Shown here: positions 31,451 to 42,876 of the stretch, piece by piece
Layout: every line of letters begins with the position of its first letter
How positions within the stretch are numbered: position 1 is the first letter of the stretch
Origin: Erpetoichthys calabaricus
Lineage: Eukaryota; Chordata; Cladistia; Polypteriformes; Polypteridae
Direction of reading: 5' to 3'
Length of the DNA stretch: 64,000 nucleotides
NCBI RefSeq assembly: GCF_900747795.2
Contig: NC_041397.2
Span: 194,794,090 to 194,858,089, forward strand
Position numbers and translations under genes: made by a program
The notes under the pieces: generated by a model
The model's database searches: none
Seen by the model: the letters and a program-made list of their open reading frames with translations, nothing else
What the model was told of the DNA's origin: nothing

Positions 31451-31522
31451 CTACACGCTCAACTGAATACTGAAAGAAAGTAGCGTCAATTGGCTTTGAG
31501 GAAAGGCAAAAAAATCAGAAAG
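31440..31522 (+). other. ZBTB21: Probable non-coding exon 1 of ZBTB21 (5' end approximate)
   Basis: The exon would end in AAAG at 31,522, before GTGAGT (31,523-31,528), a near-ideal donor. The start is a guess, just after the CRE and YY1-like sites. It contains no ATG opening a meaningful frame. The matching acceptor is at 39,825. Confidence 0.5.
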
Positions 31523-32575
31523 GTGAGTTAAAGTTAAATTTAAGTTGCGCTCCGAGACGCTGGGTCAGTTAACCTATCAGTTTCAGTTTGGAAAAGGCGT
31601 CCTTTCCTGACGTAACTCTGAGGTGGTTTCTTTTTTCTTCTCAGCAGATCGACTGTGCAGTCCCTAAGCGAGGAAATGCGCATGCGTTTAATGGAAAAAG
31701 CGGCCGCGAGGTGTGTCATGTGCAGCTGCTCAATGCCCAAACTGCAGCTTCATCGTAACAGCGCATGTGCCATGCCAGTACTGGTAAACTTAAAGTTTGT
31801 TAATGCGCATGCTCTTTGGCAAGGCGCGACGCGGCTTTCTTCAGGGCGCAGGCGTAGCATTTAATTTGTGATAAGTACTGGCGACTGTTAGAATGATTTG
31901 TCAGTGAAGAAATAATGCCGAAATAAACTTACTTTTACCCATTCTTCTTTTTAGCTCATCTTAATAAAAAGTAGCACGTGTATGATAGACGTTGTTCGGA
32001 GCAGTGACATGGGTAAACCAAGAAGTGCAATTTTGTATTAAACGGTGAAGTTCTGGTTTAAATATTTTTAAAAGCTCGTTCTTTACTATATAGGACATTT
32101 TTCTGATGTGCATCCGTCGTGTCACTATTCAATATTCGATCTCCGTCTGCAGTATGTAATAGGCGCCTAGACGCTAGTATTTCGTAAAAAGATTTCTGTT
32201 TTTAAGACCTGAACTTGAAGCGTGATCACTGGACCTAATGATGTCCACATCTATTTATACTTTTAGTGGTGGTTGGACTGAGTACAAGCAAGTTTCCCTT
32301 TCTTTGGGAAATATCCCAGATTTAAGCAAGATAAGTACCCAGTACAATAACTGGAATATGATTTTTAGATACGTAAAAGCAAATTCTTAACACTTGACAT
32401 TTAAATACAGCGTTAACTTAATGTCGGAGTTGCCAGAGAAACGATTTGACAATATGGATCTGTAAAGCGTTCGTGCAATTTCAGACAATTTTGGAACGTG
32501 TCAGTGAAGTTAAAACCAATGCAGACTCTCACGTAAAAGTGCATCTTTTACACTTCTAGCAGAACTTATGGGATG

Positions 32576-33254
32576 GTTAACTCCGACCCTGGAGTGACGC
32601 AGTGGCTGCAGGTTTTTGTTCCAACTCAGTTGTTCAATTAGAATTCAGTCCTCACCAATGACAGATCTTAATTTTATGGCTTGTTGGTGTGTTAACTCTA
32701 CCATGTCGGTACATTCTTTTTTCATTTCTAATAATACGTATATAAGTTATTTGAAGCCTAAAATGGATGAGTAATTTTTCTGTTCTTGACTTTCTCTTTA
32801 GTTTCCTTCTGAGTGCTTAAACCAAATAGGTATTGACAATACACCTGGGTTGAAATGGAGAGAAGCTAGATGTAGAACTACTGGTCCTTTGTCATTTGCA
32901 TCTTATTGCTAATAAAGAGCAGTTTAATCAATGAATAAAGCTGTTTAAGAGTAAAACATGCAATTAAAGGTTCAAAATCTTAACAAGCAAGACAGCTAAA
33001 ATGAACCAGAAAAAATGTCACTTGAGTAACAAGTGCTTCAGCAATGAATGATTTCTTATGAAACAACTGGGTTGGTGCAAAAACCTGAAGCTACTGTGGT
33101 ATTCCAGGACTGATGTTGCTCAGCCCTTATTTAAAGAGTCTGAGTCTTAAATAGCAATTTAATTAAGTTAATTAACAGCAAAAACTAGTCACTAATTAAG
33201 AAAATGCTTAGAATGAAAACCTGTGACTCTCCGGGATTGGAGTTGGCCACCCCT
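32576..33254. mobile_element. Non-autonomous DNA element with degraded inverted ends
   Basis: The left end reads 'aactccgaccctggagtgac' then 'gcagtggctgcaggttttt'. The right end reads 'gaatgaaaacctgtgactct' then 'ccgggattggagttggccac', roughly its inverse. Fish genomes carry a repeat with ends of the form AACTCCGGTCCTGGAGGGC. An inner 'cctgaagctactgtggtattccaggac' near 33,085 repeats the same theme. No transposase is present. A left-end fragment of the same family may lie at 46,622-46,740. Confidence 0.55.
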
Positions 33255-33504
33255 GAATGAATAGTTCCTTTAGATTGCTTCTAGTAGGAAAAGTAAATGG
33301 TGTTGCTATACTGTACATTCCGATGAGTATTCAGACTCAATTGTAATGGTTCAGAGTCTCTGGAATGTATTAGGTGATGCTTCTGTTACCTGAAAATGAT
33401 TTCATCTGCTCTCTTTTAAATGGTTGGATTAGCAGTAATGTCCAGGATTGCAATCATTCAGAGAACTTTAAATCCAAAAATGCTGGCAATGTTAAGCAGA
33501 GCAT

Positions 33505-33630
33505 CCATCCATCCATTTTCCGACCCGCTGAATCCGAACACAGGGTCGTGGGGGTCTGCTGGAGCCAATCCCAGCCAACACAGGGTGCAAGGCAGGAACC
33601 AATCCTGGGCAGGGTGCAAACACACCGCAG
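33505..33630 (-). repeat. Young 5'-truncated V-SINE with perfect 12-bp TSD
   Basis: Minus strand. It begins (3' end) with 'ccatccatccattttccgac', runs through 'acagggtcgtgggggtctgc' and breaks off at 'gcaaacacaccgcag'. It is the 3' third of the V-SINE seen whole at 58,041-58,398 and differs from it little. The target duplication TAAGCAGAGCAT is perfect (33,493-33,504 and 33,631-33,642). The insertion is recent and lies in the ZBTB21 intron. Confidence 0.88.
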
Positions 33631-34465
33631 TAAGCAGAGCATATCCATGCTATTAAATTATTTGTATTATGGTACAGCATTTTGTAACAAATGTATTTGA
33701 TTAATTCTGGTTTTGTGATAACAGAATTAAAAATGTTTTGTTGTCTGCCTTTCAACCAAAGGTGCTGGTCCATACAATCCAGAAGTGGATCAACTGGGTA
33801 TAATGGAAGGTGGATTTTACTTTTAAAATGTAATAAAATGTGTGCACTCAATGTTTTGTTATATGGTGCCCAAACCTCTGTAATTATAAAAAAATAGCAA
33901 ATTATAATAGAATTATTAAGGCTGCATCATGGATTGAGAAAGCATAATGTATATTTGTGATATATTATAATTAATCATCTGATTCCCCTCTTGCTCAGTT
34001 GTTAACACTGCAGCATTTGTAAAGCACTTCCTGTAAATATAATCATTATTTGCCAAGATATGTACAAGAGTATGGCATTTAAACAGGTCAAATTGTTTCT
34101 TTAAAGTTCATTAAGTATGTTTTCTCAAGGACAATCTCATAAAAATGTCTTAGCCATTTTTTGTCTTGTACCGTTCACAGTGTAACCAAAACAACACAGC
34201 ATATCTCAAATAATGATTCTGTTTGATGTTCTCCTGTCACTCACACATTTGTTGAAAAAAATCTGAAGAAGACGTGCATGTTAGGCATAAATAAAAGGAG
34301 CAAAGGGAGTCATTTCATCTTGTCGTACTAATCCTTACTTTAGGTGTGATTTGAGGTTGAGTACTTCCTGTGAAAATAAGATTATACAAATAATCTTATT
34401 TTATTTTCTTATTGCCATTTAAAAAAATTTAAAAGTTTTTTTGTGAAATTTTAAAGAGTGTATAC

Positions 34466-35010
34466 AGTACCAGTCAAAACTGTTAGAACAACCTGATTTT
34501 ATTTTTTCAGTTTTTATTGAAATGTGTAAGCAGTGAACAACGTGAAATAGTATAAAGGAAAGTAAGAACCAGCCAATTGTTTAAAAAAAGTTTTGAAGAG
34601 TAATATAATTTTCAGAGTTATACAAAATAGCCACTTTTGGGGAACAAGTAATGGGTGAACAACATAACCAGCTTTGCTGCAGCAATGTCAGTTAATTAAG
34701 TCTTGAAAGATGTTGCAAACAGTTTCTACAGGTGTTCCAACGTTTGTTGATTACTTTCAAGCCATGTATCTGTATAAATGCAGTGATGAAACACACAGTG
34801 TTGGACAATATTGCACTGTATACTGCTAACATAATTGTAAGAAAGAGGCAATTAATAGAGGAGATAGACAGATGATTACACTCCTTAAAAGTGTAGGTAT
34901 GTCCTTTAGAGAAATTACTAGGAAAGCCAAGTTGTCAGTGAGTACAGTTTCCCACATTTTTATATTGTACTGGGTAGAGATACTCCAGTCATGTGTTATT
35001 AGGGCTGATA
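34466..35010 (+). mobile_element. 5' half of an old Tc1-like element
   Basis: Starts 'tacagtaccagtcaaaactg' (TA then CAGTACCAGT, a Tc1-type end). It has the usual leader of about 370 bp and then degraded HTH code: RKRQLIEEIDR, stop, LHSLKSVGMS-like, FREITRKAKLSVSTVSHI. The catalytic half and right end are absent. It is a different family from the other Tc1-like elements here. Confidence 0.6.
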
Positions 35011-35725
35011 CCACTCACTGAACTGGCCAATTCAGATACTGATTTGTTTTCTTTATTCTTACTTTTTATTCCTTTTTACATTAAGCTCCTGTATAATTAG
35101 CCATGTCTTATATTAAAGTGTTATTTTTTTAATTAAACTACAGACCATACCTCTTTGTTAAAAAAAATTCTGTTGGTTTATTGTTCAATGACTGTAAAAA
35201 TATTAAAATAAAATTCTCTTAAAACATACTTTTTAAAACTAATAAAACATGTACACAAAATAATTATCCATAATACACATGTCATAGAAGAAAATAGTTT
35301 TTTGTCATTGTTACAAGCTGTAATTCTAATAAAATGTCTTACTCATTCTTTTATTTTCTACTGAAGATGCACTTCTCTTTTTTACAATCTGCTAATTCCT
35401 CAGATTCCCTTTTCTCGGTTTATTACTCCACTTTCTTTAATGTAAAAGACAATATTCCTGCCTTCATTCTCTCCTAAAGCTTGACTGTCAGCTCTGTGTT
35501 TACAGGAAGTTCTAGGCAAAATGAGAGATGTGATTCCTGAAGTACAATAATACTTTGCGTAAAGGAGCACCACAACTAAATTACCTTTAAGTTTAGAAAA
35601 GCAGACTCTGGGGAGAAAAAAATGTTTTTTGAAACTAATTTACCGATCACCAATCAGGTTATTTGGGGTGAAAATTCGCTGATCTCAATCAGCAGCCAAT
35701 CGATCAGATCATCATTTACATCCTC

Positions 35726-35866
35726 ACAGGTGGTGCAGTGGTAGTGCTGCTGCTTTGCAGTAAGGAGGTTGTGGGTTCACTTCCTGGGTCCTCCCTGTGT
35801 GGAGAGCGCTATGAGTAGTGAGAAAAGTGCTATATAAATGTAAAGAATTATTATTATTATTAGTAC
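35726..35866 (+). repeat. tRNA-derived SINE with an L2-type tail
   Basis: The head 'ggtggtgcagtggtagtgctg' carries an A-box-like sequence, 'gtgggttcacttcc' is the B box, a short body follows, and the 3' end is 'gtgctatataaatgtaaag' with an (ATT)n run. The tail matches the 3' end of the L2-like LINE at 25,110-25,968 ('gtgctatataaataaatg' plus a simple repeat), so L2-like machinery probably copied it. Confidence 0.7.
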
Positions 35867-37759
35867 TGGGATTACGCCACAGTTCTAGCCTTTTGACACA
35901 TTGTGTTGCACTTTCTCTCTTCTATTCTGTCCTGTAACATCCTGTTTAGTCCTCAAGTATTTTTTGCTCAGATCTTCCTACTCTTTCTTTTTTCTCAGTG
36001 CAGCAGAAACTGCTCTCTTTGGGTACAACTGCTGCAAAGTTAGCCCAAGCTTAATGTTGGAAATCCCTTGATTCATAATCCACACATTTCTGGAAGTTCT
36101 CATTTCAGACTCATTCTAATATTTATCTGCTGCATAATTTAATGGTGTGGCTGACTCCAGTATTTCTAACTGGCAATCCTACGTGCAACTTGTTTATTGT
36201 CATATGGCTACTGTGACTTGTTGTCTGTGTAGTTTTTGTGTATGCGTGTGTTAGTGTGTAGCTATGCCTTCCTTCCTTTGATGCTATTTCCTGGTCACAT
36301 GTGGATGTGGGAGTTTTTGTATAGTTCAGTGTCTGAATGGCATTAATATACATTGACATAATAATATAAATTTAATAACAAATTGCTATCAATTATTTGT
36401 ATTGTTTAATCATACAACTATAGAATATTTTGTAGCCTTTTTTCTTAATGGAGTGTTAGATATTTTTCTTATGTCATTATTTAGCAAATGCTGTTTCTAC
36501 TGCTATAAAAATTGCCAAGTATTCTTTTCTATTCACCTTCAAAAACACCTACATTAATAAATTCCAGTTTTTTTATTTACATGTTTTGTACATCTGTTTA
36601 ATTTTTTTTTATTTAATTAGTTTGTCTTTACTGATTTACACTGCCACAACACTTAAAATTTACCATATTATGACTTCTGATTCCTAATAGTTCAATTACC
36701 TACATTTTTGGATTCTGTCAGGTACACAGTACAAAGTCAAGTGAGTTTCCTCAGTTTGCTGTTTTGTTTTTTTGCACTGGTATATATTGGCCCAGGTCTA
36801 AATTGTTTATGCTCACATTGCATTTTTGCATCTAAGGTGATTCAGTAAGTTAATGAGAAAATTTGTACTTTATTCCACTTTGTGGTGGTGAGTGTCTCCA
36901 TACAGGTAAAATAGATGGATAGTAATTTCAGTAAAACCATATATGAAGAAGTATCTTCTGGCTTGTCTAAGAGGAATTACACTGTTAAGCAATCTTCCCT
37001 TCAAATGCAAACCAAAAATCATAAAACCAGAAGGGAATACTGTACCCAAAAATGACATTTTTTATCTTTTACCTACCCATGTACTTTGTACTGGTGGCTG
37101 AGAAAAAAATTTAATGTCATATTTTCTTGAAAAAAGTATGTTAAGAGAGATTCTCATAAACGGGATCGATAGGAGACCAATGCTGGATAGTGGTAAACGT
37201 TGTGGAAATGTTCATATATAAAAGAAAAAAAAAAACACACTATTTGTCTGAATGTAAGCAGCCTGAAAGTATACGGTAAACTCAGTGATTCATGGGATAG
37301 AATTTTTGACTTGAAGACCCAACGCTCCCCATCATTTGTTGGTCAAGAGTGCTGTCTTCAATTCAAAATGTCCCTCACATGAGTTTTTGAGTTTCCTGTT
37401 GACATACAGGCTGATAATATGATAATAATTGAGGAAGTAAATAATTAACATTTTAGCTAAAATGCATGCATTTTGTATGTTTTGAAATTTCGCTTGTAAA
37501 TATGACGTGTGGATTATGTGACACGAGTAAAATGAGATTTTATTTTTCATTTTACTTGGATGTTTTTTCACAACTTTTGCCACTGCCTAGGACTGATCAC
37601 GTGTCAGTCTAATTTATGAGAAACTTTCTTATGTACTTTCTCCAAGAAAATATCAGGTTATAGGTAACATCATAAAAACAATTTCATTTTTGGGAAAAGT
37701 ATTTTGTTAATTGAAAACTTTTTTTCCATCTTGTCTCTCCCATCATATCCCAAAGTAAT

Positions 37760-37925
37760 GTGAGTCATGTTAATTGGCTACTCCAAACTGTCTCGCTTTG
37801 AGTAAGTGTGGGTATGTAGAACTACACCCCGCCCAGAGCCTGCCGCTGCCTTCCACTCATTGCTGCTAGAATAATAAGCAGCCACTAGAAGCCTTGCACA
37901 TGTTTAAAACTGAATGAAAGAGAGG
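37760..37925 (+). repeat. Degraded V-SINE 3' half
   Basis: Order of blocks: 'ttggctactccaaactgtctc', 'gtgtgggtatgtagaactac', 'cgcccagagcctgccgctgc' and 'actgaatgaaagaga'. These follow the plus-strand V-SINE from the middle to near the tail, with much divergence. Confidence 0.45.
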
Positions 37926-38051
37926 CTGTATTAAACAGAGGAATGATTTAAGCCAGGATAACTTTAGGAGCATGAAATGGCATTAAAGTTTTATTGAATA
38001 TATGCTTTGATTGTAATAAATTGATATTGTTGGCTTACATTAAAAATAACT

Positions 38052-38346
38052 TGGTATCACTTTAGGTTAGATGTCCCTAATTACACTGTATTTGCCATAT
38101 AATTAAATGTATATTTGCAGAGGAACTAGGTGTTATTTATTACCTTGTATTTCCTGTGTAACACAATGTAATCAATTGTAATTGTTATTCCACAAATTTA
38201 TATACATACGTACTTATAAAAATAATTAGTGTTACACTGTATTTTACAGTAAGTTAAAGGTAATGACATCTAGTTACTCAGTAATTATACAGGTAATTAC
38301 ATGGTAAGTAAATTGTATTAGGGACACCTATTCTAAAGTGATACCA
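38052..38346. mobile_element. 295-bp palindromic MITE with 6-bp target duplication
   Basis: The left end TGGTATCACTTTAG and 'gtccctaatta' and the right end 'tattagggac' and CTAAAGTGATACCA are inverted over about 30 bases with a few mismatches. ATAACT flanks both sides exactly (38,046-38,051 and 38,347-38,352). The interior is AT-rich and non-coding. A 6-bp duplication excludes Tc1/mariner; I cannot assign the superfamily. Confidence 0.7.
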
Positions 38347-38999
38347 ATAACTTTTATTTTAGGTACATAAGATAATGAAAATTATTTTGGTCAAACTTCT
38401 GTTTTGTCATTACATCATTCTTTCTCTGTCCAACTTATTCTTGGCTTGAAGTTGAAGAAATGGGGAGATACTTAAAATGATACACCATTACTTCTCTTGC
38501 AGTTTACAAACGCGTACACTATAATGTTAGGACTTGCTGACATAGTCCAAACTTAATTTCCTTATTGTTCATGTCTGTCTTTGTTCCAGTAACTGCCATA
38601 GTGAGGACACTGAGCAAAGAGCTCCAGCATAACCTTTACAGTAATATACTGTATAATCCATGTAACAACTGTTAATCAACAGGTTTTCTGACAAATTGTT
38701 TATACTATGACTAAAGTTAGTTTTTATAGTATGTTTCATTATGAATGGATACATCTAGTTATTTTTGAGATATTTCTTTAGTTGTATAAAACTACTGTTT
38801 AGCAAGCTACCTAGAGTACATTTGGGTAAAATAGTGAAAAAGGCACCAGTATCTGTTTTCACACGTTCAGCTCACATGCCCCAGATCACCACATCTGTAA
38901 AGTACATTTCATGCTGCGGTGACCCAAAAAATCACTTCAGCTTCCTTTTACTTTCCAAACAGACACATACAATATTTGGTTGATTGATTAACAATGAGC

Positions 39000-39145
39000 T
39001 AGCCTATCATGTGTATGTGGCTGCAATTGACTGGCATTGCATTCAGGATTTTTATCTGGCTTGCAACTGACATTGTCTGGGTAGGCCCCAGCTTCTCGGA
39101 AACTGTTTAATGAAGTAAACCGGTCTAGAAAATGGGTAGGTAGAA
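39000..39145 (+). repeat. Degraded V-SINE 3' end
   Basis: 'gcaattgactggcattgcattcagg', 'aggccccagcttctcgg' and 'ggtctagaaaatgggtaggtag' follow the last third of the V-SINE, including its GGTTGGAAAATGGATGG-type end. Confidence 0.5.
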
Positions 39146-39825
39146 GCAGATAATATTCTCCTCACATTAAATGAATAATCTGTAGTTTTAGATAAAATGA
39201 TACATATAATGGAAATATGTGTAATTAAACTGTCTTAAAAAGTGTTCACAAACACCCATATATTTAATGATATTTGATTAAAGCGTTTGATTCATTCTTT
39301 GGTTGATTCTCATACTTGTGTTTATTACATCTGAAAAACAGTCTAAGAAGTTATTAACTGTTTTTGTTTCTGAGAAGAAAAAATATCCAAGGGAAAGTAA
39401 ATGTCACATAGACACTGTGTTAGGTTGTGTAATCAAATACTGCAGTTGAAATGTAACATGAGCTTCTAGCATTCTTCCCTGCAGCTGGAATGAAAGATAA
39501 ACAAACTACCCTTTGTTGAATATCTGTTTCACAGAAATCATGTCCAGGGAAAGATAATCTCAAATTCAAAGACAGGTTTGTTTTTTTAGTTGTTAGCATA
39601 TGGAACAATACTTTTGGGCTTTCAAAATAAATGTTTTTATAATATGAGCTGTTTAATTTTAAAGTAGTGTAAAGTGGAGCAAATTGCATTGATATATTCT
39701 TGAAAACACTTTCCTATTTAAATATGTTGCATCAGCATTGTAAATTGGAGATGATACACTAAGGAAATAAAAAAAAATATTATTTAGGACAACATTCTCA
39801 CTTGTATTTTTATTGTATTTTACAG

Positions 39826-42800
39826 CACATCACGATGGAGGATCTTCTTCATTATGTTAATCCAGCTCATGGCATATCTCTTCTCAGTTCTTTAAATGAG
39901 CAGCGTTTAAAAGGACAGCTTTGTGACGTTGTTTTAATTGTTGGGGACCACAAATTCAGAGCTCATAGAAATGTTCTGGCTGGCAGTAGTGAATATTTCC
40001 ACACTTTGTTTTCCAGTAAAGACAGAGAGGCTCATACTATTGTGCAGTTGGACTTTTGTGAGCCAGATGCATTTGAAAATGTATTAAACTATCTTTATTC
40101 CTCTTCCCTTGTTGTCGAGAAGGACAACCTGGCAGCTGTTCAAGAGCTTGGATACAGTCTTGGAATCTCCTACCTTACTAATATTTTGTCCAAGAAGCCA
40201 CGGCTTCCATACCTCAGTTCTGGTAAGAAAACAGCATTTTCTCACAATGAAGGTGGTCCTCAACAAAGAAGTGTTATTGTTTGTCAGAATCGTAACAGTA
40301 AGCCCAGCACTAGTTGTCAAAATGAGGTGCCTGCACAGAAAATGTCTGGTACTTTGCAGGCCAGCACCAAGCCTTTGATTGACAGAAACTGTAGAGACCT
40401 GCCATATGTTCCACTAAATGAACCAAGGCACTTTTGTGAGAAAAATGGAAACCTGCCACCCAGCACTGTTCAAGTACCTGACACTTTGAGAAACAGCAAA
40501 AATTCCACACAATCACCACTTTCTAATGTTTCCCAGAAAACACAGCAAACATCAATGTCATCTAATAGGCCACAGTTAACTTCATCTTTATCCTTTAATG
40601 AGTCCTACTTAATGCAAGATGTACAGCCAAATTGCAGTAGGAAAAATGATGGCCTGAGTTCATTACTGCAAACTAAGGCCAGCCCTGGTGCTATAGCAAG
40701 CAAACTGGATTCAGAAAACAAAAGCATTGACAGAAGTGGTCCACTAGTTAAAAGTTTATTACGCAGATCATTATCAATGGACAGTCCAGTACCTGTCTGC
40801 TCTTTAGCTCTGGATCTGAAATCGTCTCATGTTCCTAAAGAGCCAGTGTTTAGTACTGGATCTGAAAAGCTGTTATGTAGGACCTCTCCAGATTGTGAGT
40901 ATGTGCAAACAAAGTCCAATATTATTCAAACCCTACAGCTCAGACCAGGAATTTTTATCAAGTCAGAGTCTGCTTCTAATAAAACATTAAAAGCAGAACC
41001 CAGTAGTCCACTTGCAGACCCATCTGATATAATAAGAATCACTGTTGGAGAAAGTTTGCCAGTAAACTTCAGAGATTTACAGGGAAGTGCAGAAGAAGGT
41101 CCCAGAACTCTCTATAAGCATAACCTGAAAAGAAAGTGTCGGCTGGACAACAAAAGAAGTCAGCAAAGGAAAAAGAAGGGTTCAAATAATGACTTTAATA
41201 TTGAAGAATACAAACATAATGTAGACGATAATGATTCAGATACAGATGAAGACTTGCAGGTGGTAGAGTCTCGACAAAGTAGGATGTTTAAATGCTGGAG
41301 TTGTATTAAAGTATTTAGGTCAAACACTGGACTGTACCGACATGTGAACATGTACCACAATCCAGAAAAACCTTATTCATGTGATATCTGCCATAAACGT
41401 TTCCATACCAATTTTAAGGTCTGGACACACTGTCAGACGCAGCATGGAATAGTAAAGAACCCAGCACCAGTTTCAAGTTCGTATTCTGTGTTGGATGATA
41501 AATTCCAGCGGAAATTAATTGATATTGTTCGGGAGAGAGAGGTAAAGAAAGCTTTAATGGTGAAGTTGAGACGAAGCAAGCAAAGTTGCCAGGCTCAGCA
41601 GTTTGGGCGGTGGAACCTAAGAACAAGATCAAAGACCTATTTTTGTAATTACTGCGGGAAGGTATTTCGTTTCCATTCGCAATTCAAGCAGCACTTAAAG
41701 ATGCACCCTGGGGAAAAAACTTTGTCTGACGAAGACTATATTCCAAAAGAGAAAGAACAAGCTACTAGCCCAATTGACAGTAAAAAACAAGAATTCTACC
41801 CCTGCCGGCTTTGCAATGCAAAACTAACTTCTGTATTAGAGCAAGGGGACCATGAGAGGATGTGCAGAAATGCTACTGTCTGCCCATACTGCAACCTGCG
41901 GTTTACTACTCCGGAGTTAAAAATGGAGCATGAAAGCCATTGTGACTATAAGAAGCTAACATGTCTTGAATGTATGCGCACTTTTAAGTCTTCATTTAGT
42001 ATATGGCGTCATCAGGTTGAGGTTCACAATCAAAATACAATGACTTCCAAAGAAAATCAGTCCCATTCTTTGTCCAGTCATAATGGGGAGGTGCCAGGTA
42101 AATTAAAGGCTCAGCCATCAACAGTGGAAACAAAAAGTGGAAGCAGCTCTGGTGCCTCCAAAGATGAAATGACTTTCAGCAGTTCTTCTGAGCAGATGCA
42201 TTTTGACTCTGAAGATTCCTCCTATCTTCCAGAGGATCTTACTGTATCCCATAAACTTGCATTGAAAATTAAGGAGGAACCAATGGAGGATGCTGTGGAA
42301 GATGAGTTACCAGAGTCAGGTGCTGAACCAATAAGTAGTATGGGAGATGATGAGAAAAATGTGTGGCCATGTGAAAAATGTGGTAAGCTTTTTACAGTGC
42401 GCAAGCAGCTTGAGCGACACCAAGAACTTCTGTGCCACATCAAGCCCTTTATTTGTCATGTTTGCAGTAAAGCTTTTCGAACAAACTTCCGCCTCTGGAG
42501 CCACTTTCAGTCTCACATGGCTGGCACAGAAGAAATTGGTGTAAAGGATTCTCCTCCTCCTTCCTCCCCATCTCCGCCATCATTTACATCTGCTATACCC
42601 TCACTTCCTCCTCCGCGAGAATCACCTAAACAATTCCCAACACTAGCAAAGGCCAAGGTAGTGGAGCCTGAGAAGACTGCTTCCAGTACTACTACTTCTT
42701 CCATGAAGAAAAACAGTCCTGTAGCATCTTCACAGGAATCAGATTCACTGTTTTACCATGCACATCCTCTCTCGGCAATCACCTTCAAGAGGCAGTACAT

Positions 42801-42876
42801 GTGCAAACTCTGCCACAGGACTTTCAAGACAGCTTTCAGCCTTTGGAGCCATGAACAGAGCCACACTAATATGTAA
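39826..42876 (+). CDS. ZBTB21: ZBTB21, BTB and C2H2 zinc-finger transcription factor (CDS from 39,835)
   Basis: One exon holds the whole 1013-residue protein (ATG at 39,835; human is about 1066). The acceptor 'ttttacag' ends at 39,825, and 9 bases of leader precede an ATG with A at -3 and G at +4. An in-frame upstream ATG at 39,802 lies before the acceptor and is rejected. Residues 1-120 form the BTB domain (GQLCDVVLIVGDHKFRAHRN, LDFCEPDAFENVLNYLYSSS). Hallmarks of ZBTB21 follow: SGPLVKSLLRRSLSMD near 310-325 and EPSSPLADPSDIIRITVG near 395-412. C2H2-like fingers lie near 485, 512, 602, 659, 682, 709, 845, 873 and 989. Those near 659, 682 and 845 end in Cys, giving C2HC types. KIKEEP near 814 is a possible SUMO site. 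The family member (ZNF295) is a nuclear repressor that dimerises through BTB and partners ZBTB14. The frame is intact. Confidence 0.96.
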   Translation, partial: HITMEDLLHYVNPAHGISLLSSLNEQRLKGQLCDVVLIVGDHKFRAHRNVLAGSSEYFHTLFSSKDREAHTIVQLDFCEPDAFENVLNYLYSSSLVVEKDNLAAVQELGYSLGISYLTNILSKKPRLPYLSSGKKTAFSHNEGGPQQRSVIVCQNRNSKPSTSCQNEVPAQKMSGTLQASTKPLIDRNCRDLPYVPLNEPRHFCEKNGNLPPSTVQVPDTLRNSKNSTQSPLSNVSQKTQQTSMSSNRPQLTSSLSFNESYLMQDVQPNCSRKNDGLSSLLQTKASPGAIASKLDSENKSIDRSGPLVKSLLRRSLSMDSPVPVCSLALDLKSSHVPKEPVFSTGSEKLLCRTSPDCEYVQTKSNIIQTLQLRPGIFIKSESASNKTLKAEPSSPLADPSDIIRITVGESLPVNFRDLQGSAEEGPRTLYKHNLKRKCRLDNKRSQQRKKKGSNNDFNIEEYKHNVDDNDSDTDEDLQVVESRQSRMFKCWSCIKVFRSNTGLYRHVNMYHNPEKPYSCDICHKRFHTNFKVWTHCQTQHGIVKNPAPVSSSYSVLDDKFQRKLIDIVREREVKKALMVKLRRSKQSCQAQQFGRWNLRTRSKTYFCNYCGKVFRFHSQFKQHLKMHPGEKTLSDEDYIPKEKEQATSPIDSKKQEFYPCRLCNAKLTSVLEQGDHERMCRNATVCPYCNLRFTTPELKMEHESHCDYKKLTCLECMRTFKSSFSIWRHQVEVHNQNTMTSKENQSHSLSSHNGEVPGKLKAQPSTVETKSGSSSGASKDEMTFSSSSEQMHFDSEDSSYLPEDLTVSHKLALKIKEEPMEDAVEDELPESGAEPISSMGDDEKNVWPCEKCGKLFTVRKQLERHQELLCHIKPFICHVCSKAFRTNFRLWSHFQSHMAGTEEIGVKDSPPPSSPSPPSFTSAIPSLPPPRESPKQFPTLAKAKVVEPEKTASSTTTSSMKKNSPVASSQESDSLFYHAHPLSAITFKRQYMCKLCHRTFKTAFSLWSHEQSHTNM

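Larger units (their letters stand above)
31523..39825 (+). other. ZBTB21: Presumed first intron of ZBTB21, about 8.3 kb
   Basis: Runs from GTGAGT at 31,523 to the acceptor 'ttttattgtattttacag' ending at 39,825. Additional small untranslated exons could lie within. It holds several repeats listed separately (32,576-33,254; 33,505-33,630; 34,466-35,010; 35,726-35,866; 37,760-37,925; 38,052-38,346; 39,000-39,145). The rest is AT-rich with no coding frame of note. CpGs stay fairly frequent to about 32,200, consistent with a CpG-island shore. Confidence 0.5.

Noticed and set aside
33374-33897. Frames in the ZBTB21 intron
   Set aside because: Created mostly by the V-SINE insertion at 33,505-33,630; not coding.
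39802-39834. Upstream in-frame ATG for ZBTB21 (11 extra codons)
   Set aside because: It lies before the splice acceptor ending at 39,825, and known ZBTB21 proteins start at the M(E/D)xLLHY position.
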